This document shows positions 21,343-29,293 of a stretch of DNA of 64,000 nucleotides, one piece after another. A program made the position numbers and the translations under genes. The notes below the pieces were generated by a model. It did no database searches, had not been told where the DNA came from, and saw only the letters and a program-made list of their open reading frames with translations. Source of the DNA: DAOUJW01 sp034421015 (GTDB taxonomy: Bacteria > Chloroflexota > Dehalococcoidia > Lucifugimonadales > UBA2985); assembly GCA_034421015.1 (NCBI GenBank), contig DAOUKT010000037.1, positions 62,001 through 126,000 of the forward strand, read 5' to 3'. Within the stretch, counting starts at the first letter, position 1; each line of letters opens with the position of its first letter.

Positions 21343-23943
21343 CTAGCCGGTCGCATTAGGACGCTGCGGCGTCACCAGAAGGAGCAGAGAGGGCAGCACC
21401 AGAAGCGCAGCCGCCGCGGCCATGAACACCATGACTGCCGTGAGTATGCCGTAGGCCGAGAACATCGGCATCGGGGCGAAGCCCATGATCGTGAAGCCCA
21501 CCACGCTGGAGGACGCGGACCCTATGAGAGCCATGCCCGTGCTCCTGGCGGACCGCTCCACAGCCTGCATTCCGTCTCCGACGCGCGCCATCTCCTCCCG
21601 GAACCGCTGAGTGAGGTGAATGGAGAAGTCCACGCCCACTCCTATGGAGACCGCGCCGATGGTCGCCGTAACGAAGTTCAGGTCAAACCCCAGCAGGTAC
21701 ATCACCGCGTAGAGCCACGTCACCACGAGGCCTATGGGGATTATGGTAACTAAGGCGTAGCGCAGCGACCGCATGAACAAAGCCGCAACCAGGAAGCAGG
21801 CCACCACTGCAATTGGGAGCGAGGTCAACAGCGAGCGCACCGCAGCGTCCAGCGAGGCGGCCCTTGTGAAGGCGGAGCCGGTGAGTCCGGCCCTTGAGAT
21901 GGTGGGCACGTCCTCAAGGAAAGCCAGGTCGGCCTCCACGGCCTCCCGCGCCCTGGCAACAACAGACTGCTCTCTGGTCCCGGGAAGGCCGACCAGTATC
22001 TGGAGCGCGTCGGGTTCACGCCTGGTCGGGTCGTGGGATAGGCTGCCCTGCACCTGGGTAGGGGTGAACGCCGGCGTGGACTCGTCCAGGGGAATGCCGT
22101 GTTGAACGATGAAATCGAATGCCGCCCTGGTCTGGGCGTCGGTATCCGGCATCTTGTCTCCGTCCAGGTCGGTGATGGCCTGGCCCGTGACCTGCTCCAC
22201 CCGGGACAGGGCGTACTCGCCGTTGAGGAGACTCTCCATGAGCTCAAAGATTGTCCAGCTATAGATGGTGGGCTCGCCATTTGAGCCCTTGGCCACGTAG
22301 GGATTGGCCTTCAGCCTGGCCTCAAGCTCCCTGAGGGCCGCAATTGAGTCGCTGGCCGAAAGATCGCCCTCAATGTAGATGATGCCGGGCTCTCCCTGGG
22401 TCTCGCCAACGTGATAGTCCAGCTTGTCCAGGCCCACTACGAAGTCCGAGCTGCTGTCGAAGAAGTCCTTGACGTCCAGCTGGGCCTCCAGCCGCAGCGC
22501 TATCAGAACCGCGGCGACGGTCACAAGAGCGACTATCGGAAGGACAAGGAGCCGTTTTCGAGCAAGCCCTGCGACAATCCAGGCGGCGCTGCGGGGCGCG
22601 ATTTCCACGCGAGGAGCCGCGTCCTGTGAGACCGGGCCGGCGCCGCGCTTCCTTCGAGCGTCCAGTCGCATGATGACCAGCGGCACGAACACGCCCATGA
22701 TGACGAACGAGGATATAACGGCGATGCCCGCGGCAATGCCAAACCCGATGATCGATTCAATGCCGGATACGGTGTTGGAGAAGAAGGCCATGCCGTCGGT
22801 GAGCATGGCGAGCACAAGCGCGCCCATGACGCCGGCAAACCCGACCCTGAGCGCCATGCGAGGCGGCAGGCCGCTCCTCCGCTCCTCGCCGTAGCGGTGA
22901 AGGGCGTGGATTGTGAAGTCCACGCCCAGGGAAATCATGGCTATGGGCACTATCAGCTCCACGACGAGTCCTGCCTTGAGGCCCATGAGGTTTGATATGC
23001 CCTTGAGCCACACAATCAGCATCCCAAGGCCCGCGGCGGAGAGGAGCACGGCCCGCAGGGAGCGCAGGCTTACGCCAACTATCACCAGCACGCCCACTAC
23101 GGTTGCGAATATGAACGGGACGGTGGTACGGCCCTCGTCCTGGGACTCCAGGTTGGGGTCGAGGGCAACCCCCCATAGGCGGTAGCGCTCCTCGTCGCCC
23201 CTGAGGACGCGCTGCACGTTGCGCCCGAAGTGCTCCTTCTGCACCGCGGTCTCGTCGCCGCCTACGTTGATGGACAGAGGCCCTCCGCCCAGCCGGTCGT
23301 TCTCCGCAATCACGAACATGATGAAGGCGGGGGAACGCCAGCTGCGGTACTGCCCAAAGCGCTCCGACTCCTCCAGAGTGAACTCCGCTTTCTCCGACAT
23401 GGACTCCATCAGGCCGAAGGTGGGGGAACCCTCCTGCAGCACAAAGTGGAGGGCAATCTTGACGTCTTCCTCGCTGGCGCGCTCCAGGTCCGTGCCCATC
23501 TGGACAAGAGCCGCCTGCACCGCGTCGGCGACCGTGTACAGGCCGTGAACGGGAAGCTGGGTGTTGGGATTGTTGCCCTTGTACAGGTAGGGCTGTGTCT
23601 CCAGGTTGGGAGGGCTCAGCTCCCCGCGCTCGTCGGCCTGGCGCAAGGCCTCCTCATTACGGTACATCTCCCACAGAGCCGCCTGGGTGAGAATATCGCC
23701 GTCCGGTCCGTCCCCGGACTCCACGATGTAGGAGGGCACGAAGAGGGCGGGAGGGAAGCGCTCGTCAACAAGGTCTCTGAGGTCGAAGACTGCGCCGCCG
23801 GGCTCGGTCGAGGCCTGCTCACCGGGGGCCATAGTTACGAGGGGAATGACCAGCAGCAAGGTAGCCGCGACCACTCCGACGACAATCCAGCCGGACTGCC
23901 GCTCCAGAATGGCCCCGAACTTCCCGGCAAGGGTTTCTCTCAT
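21343..23943 (-). CDS. RND-superfamily exporter with two MMPL domains
   Basis: An 866-residue integral membrane protein with the twofold RND layout: a helix at 19-40, a large extracytoplasmic loop, six helices, then the same again. Each half carries the conserved membrane motif, GVDFTIHALHRYGEERR in the first and GVGVDFSIHLTQRFREEM in the second. This is the single-chain predicted-exporter group (MMPL/HpnN-like) that moves lipids or hydrophobic compounds using the proton gradient. No membrane-fusion partner is adjacent. It converges on the small membrane protein gene with a 25-base gap. The substrate is unknown. Confidence 0.88.
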   Translation of the reverse strand: MRETLAGKFGAILERQSGWIVVGVVAATLLLVIPLVTMAPGEQASTEPGGAVFDLRDLVDERFPPALFVPSYIVESGDGPDGDILTQAALWEMYRNEEALRQADERGELSPPNLETQPYLYKGNNPNTQLPVHGLYTVADAVQAALVQMGTDLERASEEDVKIALHFVLQEGSPTFGLMESMSEKAEFTLEESERFGQYRSWRSPAFIMFVIAENDRLGGGPLSINVGGDETAVQKEHFGRNVQRVLRGDEERYRLWGVALDPNLESQDEGRTTVPFIFATVVGVLVIVGVSLRSLRAVLLSAAGLGMLIVWLKGISNLMGLKAGLVVELIVPIAMISLGVDFTIHALHRYGEERRSGLPPRMALRVGFAGVMGALVLAMLTDGMAFFSNTVSGIESIIGFGIAAGIAVISSFVIMGVFVPLVIMRLDARRKRGAGPVSQDAAPRVEIAPRSAAWIVAGLARKRLLVLPIVALVTVAAVLIALRLEAQLDVKDFFDSSSDFVVGLDKLDYHVGETQGEPGIIYIEGDLSASDSIAALRELEARLKANPYVAKGSNGEPTIYSWTIFELMESLLNGEYALSRVEQVTGQAITDLDGDKMPDTDAQTRAAFDFIVQHGIPLDESTPAFTPTQVQGSLSHDPTRREPDALQILVGLPGTREQSVVARAREAVEADLAFLEDVPTISRAGLTGSAFTRAASLDAAVRSLLTSLPIAVVACFLVAALFMRSLRYALVTIIPIGLVVTWLYAVMYLLGFDLNFVTATIGAVSIGVGVDFSIHLTQRFREEMARVGDGMQAVERSARSTGMALIGSASSSVVGFTIMGFAPMPMFSAYGILTAVMVFMAAAAALLVLPSLLLLVTPQRPNATG

Positions 23944-24090
23944 GGCGGCGTGCTTCTATTCAATGACCAGTTGCAGTAGAATTCCAGGTACAGCAGGGAT
24001 GGGCGAACCGGGTCCCCGCTCCGAGATTCACCCTCATGTACCCTCAATAACATTATCAGCCATAGACAGACGCAGCGAAAGCGTAACCCA

Positions 24091-25686
24091 ATGAAAACGT
24101 TCCTCCTACCGGCGCTCATTCTTGCTACGATTCTCATCGCGCTGGCGGGCTGCGCCTCGGATGAACCATATCTTGAAGAGCAGTTTCTTGCGGATGGGGC
24201 TGATGACTCAGCCTGGAACCGCGTGACGCTCGAAGACCAGTCGTTGCCCCAGCCCGCAGAGGCGATGATGCCCAAAGACCTGGATGACCAGGTTGCAGAA
24301 GACCCTCCTTCCGATAACGGGGATGCCAAAGTCCAGCCGTCCCTTCCCGCCCAGGACCGCATCATCGTGCACACGGCGTTCATGTCGCTGGTCACGGAGG
24401 ACGTGGCCCTGACCATAGGCCGTATTGGGGACACCGCAAGCAGCCTTGGCGGCTGGGTCGTGAACTCGGACCGTTCTTCGCGGCACAGCGGCTCCATCGC
24501 CGTCAGAGTTCCCGCCGAGACCCTGGACGAGGCCCTGCGCAGGATAGGGGACATGGCCGAGGTGGAGGCCCGCTCCATCACCAGCCAGGACGTGACCGAC
24601 GAATACGTGGACAGCCAGTCGCGGCTGGTAAGCATGAGGGCCACGGAGGAGCGCCTGCTGTCCTTCCTGGAGCGCGCCGAGACCGTGGAAGACGCCCTGC
24701 GCGTTCAGAGGGAGCTTTCGGACCTGCAGCTGAGGATAGAGGAGACCCAGGGCCGGCTGAACTTCCTGTCCCAGACCGCCGCCTACTCGCTCATACAGGT
24801 CAGCCTGAGGCTGGCCCCACAGACCATCGAGGTGGACGCCGGGCCGGACACCTCCGCCCGCGTTGGGCAGGCCGTCAGGTTCCGGGCATCCTTCATCCCG
24901 CCGCCGGACATCGACGACTACTCCTTCACCTGGGACTTCGGCGACGGCACGTCGGCTTCCGGCGGGGGCACAATACCAACCCAGAGCGGCGAGCGACTGA
25001 CGGCCACTGTGACCCACTTCTACGAGGAAGACCTGGACTCCGAGTACATTGCCACCATCACCCTGACGGGGACCGGCGAGGGCGGCATAGCAGAGGGATC
25101 CGACTCCCTTGAGGTCTCGGTCAGGAGGGTCCCGTCCATCTCCGTGTTCGCCGGAGAGGACCTGACCGTCGAAGAGGGCACGCGGACGGAGTTCACGGCG
25201 TCCTTCACCAGGCCGGGTGAGCTGTGGGACTACCAGTACCAGTGGGACTTCGGCGACGGGTCGCCGTCGGTCACAGGCAGCCCGGACGAGGGCAGCACGC
25301 GCATCGAAGTGGAGCACGCCTTCGCCGACCACCGGCCCCGGGTGTACACCGCCGTGCTCACGGTCACCGCCATGAGCGACGCCGGCGAGGTGTCCGGCTC
25401 CGACACCATTGACGTGTGGGTGACGGAGGCCGAGCGCTTCCTGGTAGGCGGATGGGACGTTGCCGAAACCTTCAAGACGGCGGTGCGGTCGCTCTCCACT
25501 CTTGTAAGGGAGCTTGTCAGGTTGAGCATCTGGGTGGCCGTCTTCAGCCCCGTCATTGCCGTAGGAATCGCAGTCCTGTTCCTGCTGCGCCGCTTCCTCA
25601 ACAGGCTTGATCCGTCGATCGGGCGGCGCAGGGATATGCGAGAGGTTGTAGAGCCGCCGCCGGAAGAGCAGGCCGCGAGGGAGTAG
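24091..25686 (+). CDS. DUF4349 lipoprotein with two PKD domains and a C-terminal membrane helix
   Basis: The N-terminus MKTFLLPALILATILIALAGC is a lipoprotein signal with lipobox LAGC. Residues about 90-243 form a DUF4349 domain (RIIVHTAFMSLVTEDV, GSIAVRVPAETLDEALRRIG, VTDEYVDSQSRLVSMRATEERLL and a coiled coil). Two PKD-type beta domains follow, each with the W-DFGDG signature (about 281 and 384). A membrane helix near 480-500 and a basic tail end the 531 residues. DUF4349 proteins usually go straight from coiled coil to membrane helix, so the PKD pair looks inserted. A surface or adhesion role is possible. No function is established. Confidence 0.85.
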   Translation: MKTFLLPALILATILIALAGCASDEPYLEEQFLADGADDSAWNRVTLEDQSLPQPAEAMMPKDLDDQVAEDPPSDNGDAKVQPSLPAQDRIIVHTAFMSLVTEDVALTIGRIGDTASSLGGWVVNSDRSSRHSGSIAVRVPAETLDEALRRIGDMAEVEARSITSQDVTDEYVDSQSRLVSMRATEERLLSFLERAETVEDALRVQRELSDLQLRIEETQGRLNFLSQTAAYSLIQVSLRLAPQTIEVDAGPDTSARVGQAVRFRASFIPPPDIDDYSFTWDFGDGTSASGGGTIPTQSGERLTATVTHFYEEDLDSEYIATITLTGTGEGGIAEGSDSLEVSVRRVPSISVFAGEDLTVEEGTRTEFTASFTRPGELWDYQYQWDFGDGSPSVTGSPDEGSTRIEVEHAFADHRPRVYTAVLTVTAMSDAGEVSGSDTIDVWVTEAERFLVGGWDVAETFKTAVRSLSTLVRELVRLSIWVAVFSPVIAVGIAVLFLLRRFLNRLDPSIGRRRDMREVVEPPPEEQAARE

Positions 25687-25722
25687 GGGAGGGGTCGGTT
25701 CAATATACAAAGGGCAGAGGAA

Positions 25723-25838
25723 CCGCTCAGACCCTTCGACAAGCTCAGGCTGAGCGGAAGCTTAGTCTTCCCGCTCATGCTGAGCCCGTCGAACCATTTG
25801 AGCGGGAAGATTAGCTCGCTGGCTATAATCGAAAGGCC
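25723..25838. repeat. tandem stem-loops and second copy of the mraZ-upstream repeat
   Basis: Two stem-loops follow one another: CCGCTCAG / CTGAGCGG (25723-25730 and 25750-25757) with CTTCGACAAGCTC in the loop, and TTCCCGCTCA / TGAGCGGGAA (25768-25777 and 25799-25808). The tail that follows is identical to the mraZ-upstream copy over 25799-25834. It sits in the 207-base gap before ftsY and ends 18 bases before the ftsY -35. No gene is seen in the gap. Confidence 0.78.
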
Positions 25839-25856
25839 CGGAGGGGGCCACCCGCG

Positions 25857-25885
25857 TTGCTACCCCCGTATGCCCGTGCTATGAT
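25857..25885 (+). promoter_or_regulatory. promoter of ftsY predicting a leaderless transcript
   Basis: TTGCTA (25857-25862) and TATGAT (25880-25885) are 17 bases apart. Transcription would start near 25892, only about two bases before the ftsY ATG at 25894. No ribosome-binding site precedes the ATG, which agrees with leaderless initiation. Confidence 0.55.
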
Positions 25886-25893
25886 GAATTGAC

Positions 25894-26838
25894 ATGTTCA
25901 GCAGGCTACTAGGCAGGCGGGAAAAGGTCCAGGAGGGTCTCAAGAAGAGCCGCGAGTCCTGGCTATCCCGCGTGGTCAACATCGTGCAGCGGCGGCAGCT
26001 GGACGAGTCCCTGTGGGAGGAGCTTGAGGAGCTTCTCATCTCCGCCGACGTGGGCGTCGCCACGTCTATAGCCCTCATCGAGAGGATCAGGGAAGAGGCT
26101 TCCGCCCGCAGCCTGAAGGAGGCCGAGGAGGTTATCGACCTGCTGAAGCAGGAGCTGATCGCCCTGATGTCGCCCGGGGACGGCGCCGGCGAGCGGGCGC
26201 AGTCCACCGGCCCGGGGCAACCCCGTGTCATCCTGACCATCGGCGTGAACGGGGTAGGGAAGACCACCAGCATCGCCAAGATGGCCCACTACCTGACGGA
26301 GCAGGGCAACAGGGTGCTCCTGGCCGCCTCCGACACCTTCCGCGCGGGGGCAATCGAGCAGCTCCAGACGTGGGGCGGCCGGCTTGGAGTCGACGTCATT
26401 GCGCACAGGGCAGGGGGCGACCCGGCGGCCATCGCCTACGACGCCCTGGAAGCCGCCCGGGCCCGGGGGATGGACGTGGTCATCGTGGATACTGCCGGGA
26501 GACTTCACACCAAGCAGAACCTGATGGAGGAGATGAAGAAGATCTCCCGCGTCCTGTCACGCCTGGACCCCCAGGCCCCCCACGAGACCATCCTGGTGAT
26601 GGACGCCACCACTGGGCAGAACGGCTTGGCCCAGGCCCGCTCCTTCAGCGAGGCTATGGGCTGCACCGGTGTGTTCCTGTCGAAGCTGGACGGGACGGCA
26701 AAGGGCGGAACGGTCGTATCCATTGTGCAGGAGTTGGGGCTGCCTGTGGTGTTCATAGGAACGGGCGAGGGCATGGAGGACATGGCGCCGTTCCATCCCG
26801 CGGAGTTCGTTGAGGAGCTCTTCTCTCCCGTCGGCTAA
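25894..26838 (+). CDS. ftsY: signal recognition particle receptor FtsY
   Basis: A 314-residue SRP GTPase that docks ribosome-SRP complexes at the membrane. The NG domain is complete: the helical N part (SRVVNIVQRRQLDESLWEELEELLISADVG), the P-loop TIGVNGVGKTTSIAKMAHYL, DTFRAGAIEQLQTWG, VDTAGRLHTKQNLMEEM and SKLDGTAKGGTVVSI. The acidic A domain is almost absent, as in many non-proteobacteria. The start is fixed by the leaderless-type promoter just upstream. It is followed 39 bases later by envelope glycosylation genes. Confidence 0.96.
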   Translation: MFSRLLGRREKVQEGLKKSRESWLSRVVNIVQRRQLDESLWEELEELLISADVGVATSIALIERIREEASARSLKEAEEVIDLLKQELIALMSPGDGAGERAQSTGPGQPRVILTIGVNGVGKTTSIAKMAHYLTEQGNRVLLAASDTFRAGAIEQLQTWGGRLGVDVIAHRAGGDPAAIAYDALEAARARGMDVVIVDTAGRLHTKQNLMEEMKKISRVLSRLDPQAPHETILVMDATTGQNGLAQARSFSEAMGCTGVFLSKLDGTAKGGTVVSIVQELGLPVVFIGTGEGMEDMAPFHPAEFVEELFSPVG

Positions 26839-26877
26839 CGGGAAGACTGGGATGTCGGCGGATATACCCCTGAGTGA

Positions 26878-29283
26878 GTGACGGGGTCTGACGACGTGGC
26901 AAACGCCATCACATGGCTCCTGGCCGCAGAGCTGATTGGCCTTATAGCCTTTCCACTGGCCTTCGCGCTTCTTCCCGGCCTCAAGGACCGGGGCTTCTCC
27001 GTAGCCAAGCCCCTGGGCCTCATACTGCTGGCATGGCCCCTCTGGATGCTCGGCTCCCTGCACATTGCGCCCACCACGCCCATCACACTCTGGGCCGCGC
27101 TTGGCCTGATGGCGGTCGTTTCCGGCTGGACAGTCGTGCGGCGGCGCGCCGAGATGCTGGAGTTCGTCCGGCGTGAGAGGGGCGCAATCCTCGCGACGGA
27201 GGCCGTGTTCCTGCTCCTGTTCGCGGCGTGGGTCCTCTACCGCTCCTATGACCCCAACATCGACTCTACCGAAAAGCCGATGGACTTCGCGTTCCTCAAC
27301 GCCTCCATCCTGGCAAACTACTTCCCGCCGGAAGACCCGTGGCTGCGGGGCCACGACCTGCCGTACTACTACTTCGGCTATCTGATGATGGGCAACCTGA
27401 CAGAGATGACATTCATCCCGCCTCGCATCTCCTACAACCTGGCCCTGGCCCTGATACCGGCGATGGCAGGCGCGGCCGCGTTCGGTCTGGTGTACAACCT
27501 GGCAAGGACCCACGGATCCACCGCGCTAAGGGCCGTGAGGGCCGGGCTCCTGGCTCCGGCGCTGCTGCTGTTCGTAAGCAACCTGGTTGGCGCGCTGGAG
27601 TTTATCAGAATCCGGGGGCTGGCGCCCGGGGCCTTCTGGGAGTGGCTTGCCATCAAGGACCTGGGACAGGTGGCGGAGGTGTCGTGGCGGCCCGTGGAGC
27701 ACCTGTGGTGGTGGCGCAGCACACGCGTCATCGACACCCTCAACGAGGAGGGCGGCAGCCTGGACTACACCATCACCGAGTTTCCCTTCTTCAGCTTCCT
27801 GCTTGGCGACCTCCATCCTCACGCGATGTCCATCCCCTTTGTGCTGCTGTTCATGGCCTTCTGCCTCGGCGTCTTCCTTTCGCCAGGGAGGGTGGCCCCT
27901 CGCTGGCTCCTGGAGCGTCCTCTGACTGCGCTGGCGGCCGGACTGCTGCTGGGGGCGCTGGCCTTCGTGAACATCTGGGACATCGTCACGTTCGCGGCGC
28001 TGTGGGCGGCGCTCCTGGTCTTCAAGGCCGCGCGGCAGGAGGAGGGCGCGTGGACGAGGGCGCTGGCCCAAGCCTGGCTTCCGGCCGGGGCCACCCTCGC
28101 GCTGGCGATTGCGATGTACCTGCCCTTCTACCTGAGCCTGGACAGCCAGGCTTCGGGCATCCTGCCGGTGGGCGAAGTGGGCACGCGGCCCGTGCATCTC
28201 CTGCTGATATGGGGCCTGTTCCTCGCAGCGATTATACCGCTTGCGCTCATTCAGCTTTCGGCGGCCCTGTCGCCCGTTGAGGGCGCATCGACCGGCCTTC
28301 GCTCTAGGCTCGGCGCGCTGGCCCGCTCCGGGGAGTTCCGGCCCCGGGCGACCGTCGTCCTGGGCGTGGTCTTCGCCCCAATAGTCGTATGGGCCACGTG
28401 GCAGCTGGCCTGGAGCACCTTCACGTGGTCCACAGACCCCCTCGTAGTCGTCGCTGAACGCTTCCTGAACACCGCCCCCTTGTGGCTGACCCTGCTGGCC
28501 GGAATCTACAGCATGATCGTGTACGCTGAGTCCGGGAGGTCTCCGGCGGTGGTCTTCGTCCTGGCCGTCGTGTCCCTGGCTCTGCTTCTGGTGATGGGGC
28601 CGGAGTTCCTGCGCGTGGATGACCTGTTCCACAACCGCATGAACACCATCTTCAAGCTGTACTACCAGGCCTGGATTCTCCTTGCGATAGCTTCAGCCTT
28701 TGGCCTATACTTCTTGAATTCGACCAGACCCCCGTCCGGCAGGGCGCTCAGGTGGGCCACGACTGCGTGGTGGGTCTTTGTGGGAGGTCTCTTTCTGGCA
28801 TCCCTCTACTATCCGGTGGAAGCGGCCGCAACCAAGAGCGGCAACGACGGGCGGAGGACTCTCGACGGCCTGGCCTACATCTCCCGCTCCAGCCCGGGCG
28901 AGTACGCCGCAATCCAGTGGCTCAGGGAGAACGCCTCCGAGGGCGATGGCATTGTGGAGGCGGTGGGCAACAGCTGGAGCGCCTACGGCCGGGTGTCCTC
29001 CAGCACGGGGCTTCCGGCCGTCCTGGGCTGGCCCTGGCACGAGCACCAGTGGCGCGGGTCCCGGTCGCCCTTCCAGGGCAGGGAGGAGGATGTGCGCGCC
29101 ATATACACCACGCCGGACGCCCTCGAGGCCCTTGACCTGCTCAAGAAGTACGACGTCCAGTACGTGGTGGTAGGGCCGCGGGAGAGGTCGTCCTACGGCA
29201 CGGCAGGCCTGGCGAAGCTCCCGGCGGTGGGCGACGTTGTCTTCGAAAGCGACGGGGTGACGATTTACCGTGTACGGGAGTGA
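26878..29283 (+). CDS. DUF2298 (Chlor_Arch_YYY) membrane protein
   Basis: An 801-residue polytopic membrane protein with around a dozen or more helices. The signature GHDLPYYYFGYLMMGNLTE lies at about residues 158-176, the YYYxG motif that names the family. The C-terminal soluble tail contains SSPGEYAAIQWLRENASEGDGIVEAVGNSWSAYGRVSSSTGLP and ends in VQYVVVGPRER, like C-terminal domains of GT-C glycosyltransferases. The family is shared by Chloroflexota and Archaea and has no proven role. A sugar transfer or flipping function is inferred. The GTG start lacks a strong ribosome site. The next gene starts ten bases after the stop. Confidence 0.88.
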   Translation: MTGSDDVANAITWLLAAELIGLIAFPLAFALLPGLKDRGFSVAKPLGLILLAWPLWMLGSLHIAPTTPITLWAALGLMAVVSGWTVVRRRAEMLEFVRRERGAILATEAVFLLLFAAWVLYRSYDPNIDSTEKPMDFAFLNASILANYFPPEDPWLRGHDLPYYYFGYLMMGNLTEMTFIPPRISYNLALALIPAMAGAAAFGLVYNLARTHGSTALRAVRAGLLAPALLLFVSNLVGALEFIRIRGLAPGAFWEWLAIKDLGQVAEVSWRPVEHLWWWRSTRVIDTLNEEGGSLDYTITEFPFFSFLLGDLHPHAMSIPFVLLFMAFCLGVFLSPGRVAPRWLLERPLTALAAGLLLGALAFVNIWDIVTFAALWAALLVFKAARQEEGAWTRALAQAWLPAGATLALAIAMYLPFYLSLDSQASGILPVGEVGTRPVHLLLIWGLFLAAIIPLALIQLSAALSPVEGASTGLRSRLGALARSGEFRPRATVVLGVVFAPIVVWATWQLAWSTFTWSTDPLVVVAERFLNTAPLWLTLLAGIYSMIVYAESGRSPAVVFVLAVVSLALLLVMGPEFLRVDDLFHNRMNTIFKLYYQAWILLAIASAFGLYFLNSTRPPSGRALRWATTAWWVFVGGLFLASLYYPVEAAATKSGNDGRRTLDGLAYISRSSPGEYAAIQWLRENASEGDGIVEAVGNSWSAYGRVSSSTGLPAVLGWPWHEHQWRGSRSPFQGREEDVRAIYTTPDALEALDLLKKYDVQYVVVGPRERSSYGTAGLAKLPAVGDVVFESDGVTIYRVRE

Positions 29284-29293
29284 CGCAACAGGC

